Both the position numbers and the translations under genes were made by a program. 39,250 bases of DNA from Thermoanaerobacterium saccharolyticum (GTDB taxonomy: Bacteria > Bacillota > Thermoanaerobacteria > Thermoanaerobacterales > Thermoanaerobacteraceae): contig NZ_BBKT01000025.1 in NCBI RefSeq assembly GCF_000747665.1, positions 1-39,250 of the forward strand. The letters are read 5' to 3'. Shown here piece after piece: positions 7,863 to 15,421 of the stretch; position 1 is the first letter of the stretch, and the number at the start of each line of letters is the position of its first letter. Below the pieces are notes generated by a model. It made no database searches, was not told the origin of the DNA, and saw only the letters and a program-made list of their open reading frames with translations.

Positions 7863-9059
7863 ATGTCTCATAATAAAAGAATAACAGAAAATTCATCAAT
7901 AATCCAGTACTTAATGAAATTAAATTTTGCATTATATTTTACTAAACCTGTTATTCGTCATATTGTAGAATTTATAATTGCTGCCACTCAAAAGGGTTAT
8001 AGTGGTACTGTCACTGACATAGTTAATTTAAGCTTCGCTAATTGCCATAGAACTACCTTTGGCAAATTCTTAAGCCAAGGTGTTTGGAATATAGAGTATG
8101 CATGGAGAGCTATAAGGCGGGAAGTTATTCGTATTATATTTGAATTATCACAAACTTGCAAAAAGCCGATATTTGTGATTTTTGATGATACTATTGCTGA
8201 AAAAACTAAGCCTTCGTCACAGGCTAAACATTCTATCCAGGCAACAGGATTTCATCAATCACATTTAAAAGGAAAGCAAGTTTGGGGACATCAGCTTCTT
8301 ACCATGATGCTATCATGCGGCAAAGTAGTATTGCCTTACTACATCGAACGCTATGAAAAAGGTGGCAAAAGCAAAATCGAAAGAATATGTGAAATGGTAT
8401 CTATGCTTCCAATACCTAAAGGACCAGCATATGGACTATGTGATTCATGGTACATAAACAAGAAAGTAATAGAAGCACATTTCGAAAGAGGATACCATCT
8501 CATAGGAGCACTAAAAACTAACAGAATTATCTATCCACAAGGCATTAGAATTCAGATAAAAGACTTTGCCCAATATATCGAAAAGAACGAAGTTCACCTC
8601 GTTACAGTGAACGGTTCTAATTACTGGGTATATCGCTATGAAGGAGCCTTAAATGGGATAGATAATGCTGTAGTTCTAATGTGCTGGCCTGAGAAAGCTT
8701 TTAAAAATCAGAAGGCTTTACATGCATTTATCTGTACTGATACTGAATTAGATACTGAGACTATTCTAAAATACTATAGTCAAAGATGGCCTATAGAAAT
8801 ATTCTTTAGGCAAACAAAAAATAATCTTGGACTAAATACGTATCAAGTACGTTCAACAAAATCAATAGATAGATTATTATGGCTTATATCATTGACATAC
8901 CTGTATTGTACGACTTCAGGCGACGAATATTGCAAATTTGGGCAAGGAATAAAAATGGTACGCAAAGAAGTACAAAAGCAGCGTGTTCAATGGCTGTATG
9001 AGCAAGCTAATAACAATGTATCTATTGATGAAATTTTAGAACAACTACAGTTAGCATAG
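7863..9059 (+). CDS. IS4-superfamily DDE transposase
   Basis: The 398-residue protein has the DDE residues in expected order: FDDTIAEKTKP (first Asp), LCDSWYINKK (second Asp) and YSQRWPIEIFFRQTK, which is the Y-x2-R-x3-E-x6-K signature of IS4-type transposases and supplies the catalytic Glu. I chose ATG 7863 because AGGAGTGGAGC lies directly upstream; an upstream in-frame ATG at 7797 has no ribosome site. It catalyses cut-and-paste movement of the surrounding element. The family subgroup (IS701, ISH3 or IS1634-like) is not settled. The reading frame is intact. Confidence 0.9.
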   Translation: MSHNKRITENSSIIQYLMKLNFALYFTKPVIRHIVEFIIAATQKGYSGTVTDIVNLSFANCHRTTFGKFLSQGVWNIEYAWRAIRREVIRIIFELSQTCKKPIFVIFDDTIAEKTKPSSQAKHSIQATGFHQSHLKGKQVWGHQLLTMMLSCGKVVLPYYIERYEKGGKSKIERICEMVSMLPIPKGPAYGLCDSWYINKKVIEAHFERGYHLIGALKTNRIIYPQGIRIQIKDFAQYIEKNEVHLVTVNGSNYWVYRYEGALNGIDNAVVLMCWPEKAFKNQKALHAFICTDTELDTETILKYYSQRWPIEIFFRQTKNNLGLNTYQVRSTKSIDRLLWLISLTYLYCTTSGDEYCKFGQGIKMVRKEVQKQRVQWLYEQANNNVSIDEILEQLQLA

Positions 9060-9098
9060 GCGTAGTGTATCTATTTGATGGTAATATTTGTTATTAAT

Positions 9099-9114
9099 TT
9101 TTCTCATCTATAGT
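9099..9114 (-). repeat. IS right terminal inverted repeat
   Basis: Reverse complement of 7718-7733 over 16 bases. It ends directly at the second target copy. Confidence 0.85.
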
Positions 9115-9119
9115 ACTGT
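9115..9119. repeat. Target-site duplication, right copy
   Basis: ACTGT, the direct-repeat partner of 7713-7717. Confidence 0.85.
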
Positions 9120-9218
9120 ATTTGAAAATTGAGCCTTTTGCAATTTACTGCTTGGTTTGCTTCCACATCCACTTAAAAATAAAGTTAAAATCAACAAGCT
9201 TATAAAAATCTTTTTCAT
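9115..9218 (-). pseudogene. 5' part of the IS-split lipoprotein gene
   Basis: From ATG 9218 the sequence reads a lipoprotein signal peptide (MKKIFISLLILTLFLSGCGS, lipobox LSGC) and 34 codons in total before the IS end. RBS AGGGAGGGG is upstream, and further up the shared leader motif TATAATATTGTTAAAA, found before its paralogues. The remaining piece of the gene is at 7088-7717. If translated as it stands, the frame runs into the IS and stops within a few codons, so no full protein is made. Confidence 0.85.
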
Positions 9219-9275
9219 ATATAACCCCTCCCTACAAATTTTAACAATATTATACAATAAATTGAATATTTTTTA

Positions 9276-10106
9276 TTAAAATAAACTATTAAACATTTTG
9301 ATCACGTCCATATCACTGGCATGTGGATATAACCAATAATTGTAGCCTGCTTTTGATGTCCATTTTATATATTGGAAAGAGTTATTTTCAATAAAAATTT
9401 CTCCTTCTTTTATATCACTTTTAAATAATCGAAAATATGATAAATAACTTTTAACTTCTTTTACCATATCATTATTATCATAGCCTCGTATATAAATATC
9501 CCAATTATTATATTTTGTATATGCTAACTGTCCAGGAAAATTTTCGCCTGTTAAAAATTCTACATCGTCAATTACTATCTTTTTAAATGTTTTATTAGGT
9601 TTAATTATTGGATATTTAATCTCATCTTTAAATTTGTTTTCACCAGCCGAAAGCAAAAAAAATGTGAGAGGGTCTAAACCGACTGGAATATAAGTTAAAC
9701 GTTCATCGTTAATAGGAATAATCGCATTTATAATATCTATAGCGATAAAATAATAATCTTTATTAGCTTCATATTTAATGGCATAGTATTTATTATTTCT
9801 GACAGAAGAACCCAGAAAATTAAGTATTTCAATTGTTGGAACATAGGTTGGCAATATAACTGGCACATTTGTGGCTTTCTGTATCTGAGGTTTAATTGTT
9901 TTTAAAACATCATAAATATTACTATCATCTATCTTAGACATTTGCAAATCTGCTTCTTTAGAATTAATTTTTGAAGTTGAGTTAATATCTGCTTTTACTT
10001 TACTATTTAGAGAGCTATTTTTTGAGTGAATATTTGCACTATTATTACTTCCACACCCACTTAAAAATAAAGTTAAAATCAACAAGCTTATAAAAAGTCT
10101 TTTCAT
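9276..10106 (-). CDS. Lipoprotein with C-terminal domain resembling DUF4367-type sensors
   Basis: The 276-residue protein has a typical lipoprotein signal peptide ending LFLSGCGS (Cys at residue 18), a Ser/Asn/Lys-rich linker to about residue 60, then a folded domain starting near IQKATNVPVILPTYVPT. That pattern (residues that 'yield' to P-x-Y-x-P) resembles the domain found in anti-sigma factor ectodomains such as the one at 15422-16522. I infer an outer-face binding or sensing role. ATG 10106 is preferred over GTG 10112 because GAAGG sits seven bases before the ATG. Its leader and signal peptide are nearly identical to those of the gene at 12769-13281, while the mature part is unrelated. 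Confidence 0.7.
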   Translation of the reverse strand: MKRLFISLLILTLFLSGCGSNNSANIHSKNSSLNSKVKADINSTSKINSKEADLQMSKIDDSNIYDVLKTIKPQIQKATNVPVILPTYVPTIEILNFLGSSVRNNKYYAIKYEANKDYYFIAIDIINAIIPINDERLTYIPVGLDPLTFFLLSAGENKFKDEIKYPIIKPNKTFKKIVIDDVEFLTGENFPGQLAYTKYNNWDIYIRGYDNNDMVKEVKSYLSYFRLFKSDIKEGEIFIENNSFQYIKWTSKAGYNYWLYPHASDMDVIKMFNSLF

Positions 10107-10145
10107 TTTCACACCTTCTCTGAAATTTTTAACAATATTATGTAG

Positions 10146-10172
10146 TAAAAGGTAGGGCAGTAACCTGCCTTT
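10146..10172 (-). terminator. Probable short terminator behind the Asp-box lipoprotein gene
   Basis: On the minus strand GGCAG-GTTA-CTGCC follows the stop codon, then CTACC and TTTT; an outer AAAGG/CCTTT pairing can extend it. The U-run is short, so termination may be partial and allow read-through into the 9276 gene. Confidence 0.45.
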
Positions 10173-11073
10173 ATTTCATAATAGATTTCTCGTTATTTGC
10201 TGACCAAGTGTTTCCTCCATCATTTGTCACATAAGTCACAGTGTGATTTTCAGCTTTGCCATTGTTTGTCCTATAAAAATCGACGTTTAATGTTCCGTTT
10301 TTATCGTCTTTAAATACAGGTACTGAAGCCGACAAGATACAATATTTTTCATAGCCTTGTGGTATAGGAACTGAAACTTTACTCCACGTATTGCCTCCAT
10401 CAACCGTTCTATACAAGATCACATCCGCTGATACCGGATTTGATAAACCTACCCATCCATTATCTACGCCATAAAATATCATATCAGTTGATGTCCCTAC
10501 AATTGGTAAACCTGAATAGGAATCTGATGAAGTAACATTAATCTTTTTCCACGTCTTACCTCCATCATTTGTTTCAAATAAATATTTAATTTGCTGCTCC
10601 GCTGCGCCATCAGACACAGCTAAAAGCCATCCTGTATTTTGCGTTACAAATTGGATTTTCGAAATGCTTTGTGATAATTGCGGCAGTTTATAACTTAGTT
10701 TGCTCCACGTTTTGCCTCCATCTGTCGTTTTAATCATATACAATATTGTATCGCTATTATTTATCCATGAAATCCAACCATTATCAGAGTCTAAAAAATA
10801 TGGAACAACATTTTCCACATAGACGTCACTATATGCATCTTTTGGAAGAGTGTTTATAGGTAAATTTATTTCAGTCCATGAATTACCTTTATCTGTCGAC
10901 TTGAAAATCTGTAAATTCTCTAGCGTTTTATGATTGTTTTTAAAAGACCATTTCCACATAATATCAGATTCATTTGATTTTGAAGAATTAATTGCATTGC
11001 TTTGTTTTGCAGCAATTCCACATCCAGTTAAAAGTAAAGCTAAAATCAATAAACCAGCCAAAAATCTTTTCAT
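10171..11073 (-). CDS. Asp-box (BNR-type) repeat lipoprotein, short paralogue
   Basis: This 300-residue lipoprotein (signal MKRFLAGLLILALLLTGC, lipobox LTGC) carries five Asp-box motifs of the form S/T-x-D-x-G-x-(S/T)-W: STDKGNSW, TTDGGKTW, TNDGGKTW, TVDGGNTW, TNDGGNTW. Such motifs mark beta-propeller turns in sialidases and Ycf48-like proteins; no catalytic sialidase residues are evident. ATG 11073 has GGGAGGATGATC upstream. The last Asp box is followed at once by NNEKSIMK and the stop. This matches the two ends of a 178-codon segment present in the long paralogue at 13346, so this copy looks like an in-frame deletion product. Confidence 0.85.
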   Translation of the reverse strand: MKRFLAGLLILALLLTGCGIAAKQSNAINSSKSNESDIMWKWSFKNNHKTLENLQIFKSTDKGNSWTEINLPINTLPKDAYSDVYVENVVPYFLDSDNGWISWINNSDTILYMIKTTDGGKTWSKLSYKLPQLSQSISKIQFVTQNTGWLLAVSDGAAEQQIKYLFETNDGGKTWKKINVTSSDSYSGLPIVGTSTDMIFYGVDNGWVGLSNPVSADVILYRTVDGGNTWSKVSVPIPQGYEKYCILSASVPVFKDDKNGTLNVDFYRTNNGKAENHTVTYVTNDGGNTWSANNEKSIMK

Positions 11074-11170
11074 GTGATCATCCTCCCTCACAATTTCTAG
11101 CACTATTATACATCTAATCAATTTGTCAAATATTACATAAACATTAAAAATGATTAAAAAAAATTAAAAT

Positions 11171-12262
11171 TTAAAACAGTTTTTCCCATGAAGATCCACC
11201 ATTATTACTGTAATATAAATGTGTATCCAATTGTGATTTAACTAAAGCCCATCCATTTTTAGAATCTATAAATTGTATTTGTACTGTATTCTTAGGAGGC
11301 TTAACTTTATTCCAGGTTTTACCGTTGTTGTTTGTAATAAACAGCGAATTATTTGTTAAAATAATCCAATTATTTTTATCTAGTAAATTTATCTCAATCG
11401 GTTTTTCTTTTATTGAAAATGACGATAATTCTTTCCATGTTGAGCCATCATCACTACTGTTCATAAAAATTATTTGATAGTCGTTATGCTTAATATCGTA
11501 AATACAAACTGGTAAAATTACGATAGTTTCTTTCTCATAATCAAAAAAATTAGGAGAATAAAATAAAATGCCATCATCTTTGAATTTTGAAAGTAATGGT
11601 ATATCTTTTTTATTCCATGTATAACCACTATCACTGCTTAAGTACAATCCATATTTTCCCGGTATACGATATTCTACTGTGATAATGCCAGTCTTAGCAT
11701 CAGGTAAAAAAATGAAAGATGTCTTTTCGCCTTCAAATGAAATTGAATTATCATCTCTTAACGAATTGTTTGGCATTTTCCCTTTGCTAATAAGTTTCCA
11801 TTTACTATCTATTAATTTATACACGTCAACAGGATTATCTCCAGATGCCGGCCCATATTCTTTTAACATCCAACCATTTAATCTATCTTTTTTTTGAAGA
11901 AAAAATAACTTACCCATTGTAAAAGGAACTTTAGAACCAACCCAACTTTTGCCTCTATTTCTGGTCTCATGTAAAGTTCCATCTGAATAAAGCACCCAAG
12001 AATAATTTTCGTTTAAAAAGTACCATGAAAAAATGTTATTTTTAGTAGCAGGTGATACATCAATCCATGTCTTACCCTTATCGCTAGTAATATAAATTTT
12101 ATTTTCTCCTAAAGCCCAACCATTGTATTGTGTCATCATTTTAATATACTGAAAATCATATGTTTGCTTGGCATTGTTATTCTTTATAACATCATTTGTT
12201 TTGCTTACACAACCACTTAAAAATATTGTCAAAACCAACAAGCCAATAAAAAGTCTTTTCAT
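11171..12262 (-). CDS. Asp-box repeat lipoprotein
   Basis: The protein has 363 residues: signal peptide MKRLFIGLLVLTIFLSGC with lipobox LSGC, then six Asp-box-like repeats (TSDKGKTW, TRNRGKSW, SSDSGYTW, SSDDGSTW, TNNNGKTW, SNNGGSSW), each preceded by a strand such as GWALGENKIYI or NGWALVKSQL. The spacing of about 50-60 residues fits a six-bladed propeller. It is more diverged from the other two Asp-box lipoproteins than they are from each other. ATG 12262 has AGGAGGAAG upstream, and a TATAAT lies about 35 bp further up in the leader shared with its neighbours. It probably sits on the outer face of the membrane. Ligand unknown. Confidence 0.85.
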   Translation of the reverse strand: MKRLFIGLLVLTIFLSGCVSKTNDVIKNNNAKQTYDFQYIKMMTQYNGWALGENKIYITSDKGKTWIDVSPATKNNIFSWYFLNENYSWVLYSDGTLHETRNRGKSWVGSKVPFTMGKLFFLQKKDRLNGWMLKEYGPASGDNPVDVYKLIDSKWKLISKGKMPNNSLRDDNSISFEGEKTSFIFLPDAKTGIITVEYRIPGKYGLYLSSDSGYTWNKKDIPLLSKFKDDGILFYSPNFFDYEKETIVILPVCIYDIKHNDYQIIFMNSSDDGSTWKELSSFSIKEKPIEINLLDKNNWIILTNNSLFITNNNGKTWNKVKPPKNTVQIQFIDSKNGWALVKSQLDTHLYYSNNGGSSWEKLF

Positions 12263-12373
12263 GTAATCTTCCTCCTACTTAAAACTTTTAACAATATTAT
12301 ACAACTAATCATCTCCTTATTTATTACGCAAATATTACAAATTATTAAAAATTATTAAAAATTATTAAAATAA

Positions 12374-12402
12374 ATTATATTAATTTAAAATTATGTTATA
12401 AT
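12374..12402 (+). promoter_or_regulatory. Possible plus-strand promoter in the 12.3-12.8 kb gap
   Basis: A perfect TATAAT (12397-12402) follows a poor -35 match (12374-12379). It would start a transcript near 12409 that reaches a terminator at 12431-12463 and then the small reading frame at 12597. Confidence 0.4.
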
Positions 12403-12430
12403 ATGTGCAATACAATAGATTTCAATGGGG

Positions 12431-12463
12431 AACAGGGCAAATAAATTGTTAGGCCCTGTTTTT
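12431..12463 (+). terminator. Plus-strand terminator or attenuator
   Basis: The 8-bp perfect stem AACAGGGC/GCCCTGTT with a 14-base loop is followed by TTTTT. Only about 55 bases separate it from the putative start point, so either a tiny RNA is made or the hairpin attenuates the small downstream frame. Nothing else is evident between 12263 and 12768 apart from the small frame. Confidence 0.65.
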
Positions 12464-12596
12464 GCTTTCTTACCTATATGATTGTTTTTCCTAAAAACTA
12501 CAATTAATGGGTTGTATTTTTTAAAATCATGTACTTTTTAATAGATAAAGAGAAAATAGATAATTTTAAACTTTTTCTTTGATGGAGGTGTTAGAG

Positions 12597-12707
12597 TTGC
12601 AAGAATTTTTCAATTATACATCTCTTAGCACGTTGGCAGGTAAGGACATCCCCCTGTATTTATTAAATTCCATATTGGCTGCATCTTCATCTATAGGTAC
12701 TCATTAG
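12597..12707 (+). CDS. Small 36-residue reading frame, possible holin-like remnant
   Basis: TTG 12597 follows GGAGGTG with workable spacing and opens 36 codons (MQEFFNYTSLSTLAG ... AASSSIGTH). The first 15 residues remind me of small phage-type holins that begin with a NY-x-x-L-x-TLAG pattern, but the rest does not continue that way. It may be a truncated gene or a chance frame. A peptidoglycan-binding protein gene lies 2.3 kb to the right on the same strand, which would fit a decayed lysis cassette. Confidence 0.35.
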   Translation: MQEFFNYTSLSTLAGKDIPLYLLNSILAASSSIGTH

Positions 12708-12768
12708 AAAAAAATAAAAAAATCTAAAGAGTTGAATCACTTTCTCTATCACATGGTCTTTTTTAAAT

Positions 12769-13281
12769 TTATTCCAAACGCGATATAATATTGTTTGTGA
12801 TTATTCCTTTTTTCATGGTAACCAATATGACATAAATGGTATTTTCATTTATGCCTGTAGTCTTTTTTACAATACCGGTTGTATCAGTGTAAATATATAA
12901 GTATTTATTATTCACTTCAATATTTTTAATATAAAATTGTGGAACATATGTCGGTTTCGGTGGATATATTACAACACAAATAAGATTCTTGTCTGTAGTA
13001 TCGAGAGAAATATTAGGAAATTGATTATTACTTAAAAATGCAACATCCTCAAAATGCTCTTTTTTAAATTCATCCCATTCTTTATCATATTTAAACACAT
13101 ATATTCCTTCTTTTGGAGATTTAGACATATCCGTATAAGTTAGAAAATTACTATATACAGTATAATATTCTATAGGCGTTAAATTTTTATAGTTTGAATT
13201 TATATTATTATTTTTAATATTACTTCCACACCCACTTAAAAATAAAGTTAAAATCAACAAGCTGATAAAAAGTCTTTTCAT
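12769..13281 (-). CDS. Small lipoprotein, possibly PrcB-like
   Basis: The 170-residue lipoprotein has the same signal peptide (MKRLFISLLILTLFLSGCGS) and leader as the 9276 gene. The mature domain contains DKEWDEFKKEHFEDVAFLSN and CVVIYPPKPTYVPQFYIKNI, an order of strand and Trp/Lys-rich helix that loosely recalls the PrcB C-terminal domain. That resemblance is weak, and I leave the function open. ATG 13281 has AGAGAAGGTG upstream; the frame extends further but without a better site. It is the last gene before the convergent small plus-strand unit. Confidence 0.65.
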   Translation of the reverse strand: MKRLFISLLILTLFLSGCGSNIKNNNINSNYKNLTPIEYYTVYSNFLTYTDMSKSPKEGIYVFKYDKEWDEFKKEHFEDVAFLSNNQFPNISLDTTDKNLICVVIYPPKPTYVPQFYIKNIEVNNKYLYIYTDTTGIVKKTTGINENTIYVILVTMKKGIITNNIISRLE

Positions 13282-14909
13282 TTTCACACCTTCTCTGAAA
13301 TTTTTAACAATATTATGTAGCAAAAGGTAGTGACGTAACCTGCCTTTACTTCCATATAATAGATTTCTCATTAAGTGATTTTATATCTTCTGGATTTAAT
13401 TTATTGATAACTGAATATTTGCCATTTTTCAGATCAATAGTACATAGTTCAAAATCACTATTCTTTTCTCCTATAAAAGAAATGCGATCACCATCGCTAT
13501 TCCAAAAAATTTTCGCAATATTAATATAAGGAACATGAAAATTCTTATAAAAATTATTTTCAGCATCGTACAAATATACTCCACCTTTACCTATTGTGCC
13601 GGATGTAAAAGCTAATTCATCATGGTTAGGAGACCAAACCCCATTAGTCGCGCCTCCATATCTATCACCAAATTTTATAAACTTTCCATCATTAGCATTA
13701 ATTATTATACTGTCAGTATCTTCAGGCAAATTGAAATTAACATATATGAATTTGTTGCCATAAGACAGAGATACAGATTTTACATCAGCAACACTTGTAA
13801 TTTTGTAATCTTTCATTATTACATAATTTGTTAAATCAAATTTTTTAATCTCACTTTTTGTGTTTAATTTTACAAATATATGTTTATTTTCATCATACGC
13901 GTATACATTTGCTGACCAAGTGTTCCCACCGTCATTTGTCACATAAGTCACAGTGTGATTTTCAGATTTACCATTGTCTGTTCTATAAAAATCGACATTT
14001 AATGTTCCATTTTTATCGTCTTTAAATACAGGTACTGAAGCCGATAAGATACAATACTTTTCATAGCCTTGTGGTGTAGGAACTGAAACTTTATTCCACG
14101 TATTGCCGCCATCAACTGTTCTATACAGGATCACATCCGCTGATACCGGATTTGATACACCTATCCATCCATTATCTGCACCATAAAATTTCATATCAGT
14201 TGATGTTCCTATAATTGGTAAGCCTGAATAAGAATCTGATGAAGTAACATTTACTTTTTGCCACGTCTTACCTCCATCATTTGTTTTGAGTAAATATTTA
14301 ATTTGCTGTTCCGCTGCCGCATCAGATACAGCCAGAAGCCATCCTGTACTTTGCGTTACAAATTGGATTTTCGAAATGCTTTGTGACAATTGTGGCAGTT
14401 TATAACTTAGTTTGTTCCACGTTTTGCCTCCGTCTGTTGTCTTAATCACATACAATGTAGTATCACTATTATTTACCCATGAAATCCAACCATCATTAGA
14501 GTCTAAAAAATATGGGACAACATTTTCTACATAGACGTCACTATATGCATCTTTTGGAAGAATGTTTATAGGTAAATTTATTTCAGTCCATGAATTACCT
14601 CTATCTGTTGACTTGAAAATCTGTAGATTCTCTAATGTTTTATGATTGTCTTTAAAAGACCATTTCCACATAATATCAGATTCATTTGTTTTTGAAGAAC
14701 TATTAGATATTATATTTTGACTAATTGTATTGCTTTGTTTGACCCCAATTCCACACCCAGTTAAAAATAAAGCCAAAATCAATAAACCAACTAAAAATCT
14801 TTTCATATGATCATCCTCCCTTGTAATTCCTAGCACTATTATACATCTAATCAATTTGTCAAACATTACATAAACATTAAAAATGATTAAAAATAAATTA
14901 AATTTTAAA
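13219..14909 (-). repeat. Duplicated block, copy 2
   Basis: Partner of 10044-11165. It contains the head of the 12769 gene, the whole long Asp-box gene and its leader. It includes the segment 13373-13906 that copy 1 lacks. Confidence 0.75.
13346..14806 (-). CDS. Asp-box plus TolB-like propeller lipoprotein, long paralogue
   Basis: The 486-residue lipoprotein (MKRFLVGLLILALFLTGC, lipobox LTGC) has two parts. Residues 50-300 carry five Asp boxes nearly identical to those of the 10171 gene. Residues 300-486 form a second, TolB/WD40-like region (VSLSYGNKFIYVNFNLPED, GVWSPNHDELAFTSG, FWNSDGDRISFIGEK). The second part resembles the IS-split lipoprotein at 7088. ATG 14806 has AGGGAGGATGATC upstream; the longer open frame above it is only leader sequence. 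TATAAT lies about 35 bp above the ATG, with a TTGACA 13 bp before it (too close for an ordinary SigA promoter). It is a surface-exposed, probably ligand-binding protein. Confidence 0.85.
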   Translation of the reverse strand: MKRFLVGLLILALFLTGCGIGVKQSNTISQNIISNSSSKTNESDIMWKWSFKDNHKTLENLQIFKSTDRGNSWTEINLPINILPKDAYSDVYVENVVPYFLDSNDGWISWVNNSDTTLYVIKTTDGGKTWNKLSYKLPQLSQSISKIQFVTQSTGWLLAVSDAAAEQQIKYLLKTNDGGKTWQKVNVTSSDSYSGLPIIGTSTDMKFYGADNGWIGVSNPVSADVILYRTVDGGNTWNKVSVPTPQGYEKYCILSASVPVFKDDKNGTLNVDFYRTDNGKSENHTVTYVTNDGGNTWSANVYAYDENKHIFVKLNTKSEIKKFDLTNYVIMKDYKITSVADVKSVSLSYGNKFIYVNFNLPEDTDSIIINANDGKFIKFGDRYGGATNGVWSPNHDELAFTSGTIGKGGVYLYDAENNFYKNFHVPYINIAKIFWNSDGDRISFIGEKNSDFELCTIDLKNGKYSVINKLNPEDIKSLNEKSIIWK

Positions 14910-15011
14910 TGGCAAAGGTTGTATTTTAAAAATAAAACACTCTTTTCTATATAGAAGGGTAAATCGGCCGATGAATTCCTTTCAAAAAATAATAAAAGCG
15001 AGGTGAAAATA

Positions 15012-15311
15012 ATGACATATCCCTTTACGCGTACATTAACTGAGGGCAATACGAGACAAGATGTGTACAGATTACAATATGCATTAAATGCCGTCGGCAG
15101 ATACTATTTAATTTCAAGCTGTCACTGCAAAGCAGATGGCATATTGGGACCAGAAACTAAAAATGCTTTAATGTCTTTTCAAGCTTGGGACAATATAACT
15201 GTAGACGGAATTTTCGGAAATATAAGTTCAGATCACCTTGTAAAAAGATACAATGCTGGTCCAGTTGCAGTATGGGGTGAAAAACCGTTAGATCAGGTTT
15301 TTCAATCTTAA
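15012..15311 (+). CDS. Peptidoglycan-binding domain protein
   Basis: This 99-residue protein matches the PG_binding_1 fold: TLTEGNTRQDVYRLQYALNAVG, then DGILGPETKNALMSFQ and VDGIFGNISSDHL, the paired 'D-G-x-x-G-x-x-T' turns of that domain. No signal peptide or catalytic domain is attached, which is unusual because such domains normally sit on amidases or spore-coat enzymes. It may be a lysis-module remnant. ATG 15012 follows GCGAGGTG. A perfect 10-bp palindrome (ATCGGCCGAT, 14963-14972) lies 40 bp upstream and could be an operator. Confidence 0.75.
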   Translation: MTYPFTRTLTEGNTRQDVYRLQYALNAVGRYYLISSCHCKADGILGPETKNALMSFQAWDNITVDGIFGNISSDHLVKRYNAGPVAVWGEKPLDQVFQS

Positions 15312-15325
15312 ATATGAGTGTCATA

Positions 15326-15377
15326 AAAATAAGCGTATGAGTGAGAATATATTTTCTCTCACTCATATGCTTATTTT
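15326..15377. terminator. Strong bidirectional terminator
   Basis: A 21-bp stem (15326-15346 with 15357-15377, one G-T pair) has AAAA and TTTT at its outer edges. It lies between the convergent peptidoglycan-binding gene and the anti-sigma gene and can serve both. Confidence 0.8.
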
Positions 15378-15421
15378 AAATATCATTTATTATCTAATTT
15401 ATGTCAATAAAATATATTTGC

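Larger units (their letters stand above)
7718..9114 (+). mobile_element. Complete IS4-like insertion sequence, 1397 bp
   Basis: Both ends carry the perfect 16-bp inverted repeat ACTATAGATGAGAAAA, with weaker similarity further in. A 5-bp direct repeat (ACTGT) flanks it. The element holds one transposase gene (7863-9059) reading rightward. It lies in the opposite orientation to the lipoprotein gene it interrupts. The intact ends, intact transposase and clean target duplication suggest a recent, possibly active, insertion. Confidence 0.9.
10044..11165 (-). repeat. Duplicated block, copy 1 (shared signal-peptide head, leader, Asp-box gene and its leader)
   Basis: From the signal-peptide codons of the 9276 gene through the whole Asp-box gene and its upstream region, the sequence closely matches 13219-14909, apart from a 534-bp segment missing here and small changes. 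The boundaries are approximate and read by eye. Confidence 0.75.

Noticed and set aside
11105-11129. TTGACA/TATAAT pair upstream of the Asp-box lipoprotein genes as a normal SigA promoter
   Set aside because: The spacer is only 13 bp, too short for SigA; I kept only the TATAAT box as a shared leader feature.
13200-14910. Direct repeats in the lipoprotein island as a CRISPR array
   Set aside because: The repeats are gene-sized paralogues and leader copies, not short evenly spaced repeats with unique spacers; no cas genes are present.
13346-15049. A longer start for the long Asp-box lipoprotein
   Set aside because: The upstream part is leader sequence without family character; the lipoprotein signal peptide begins at ATG 14806 with a strong ribosome site.
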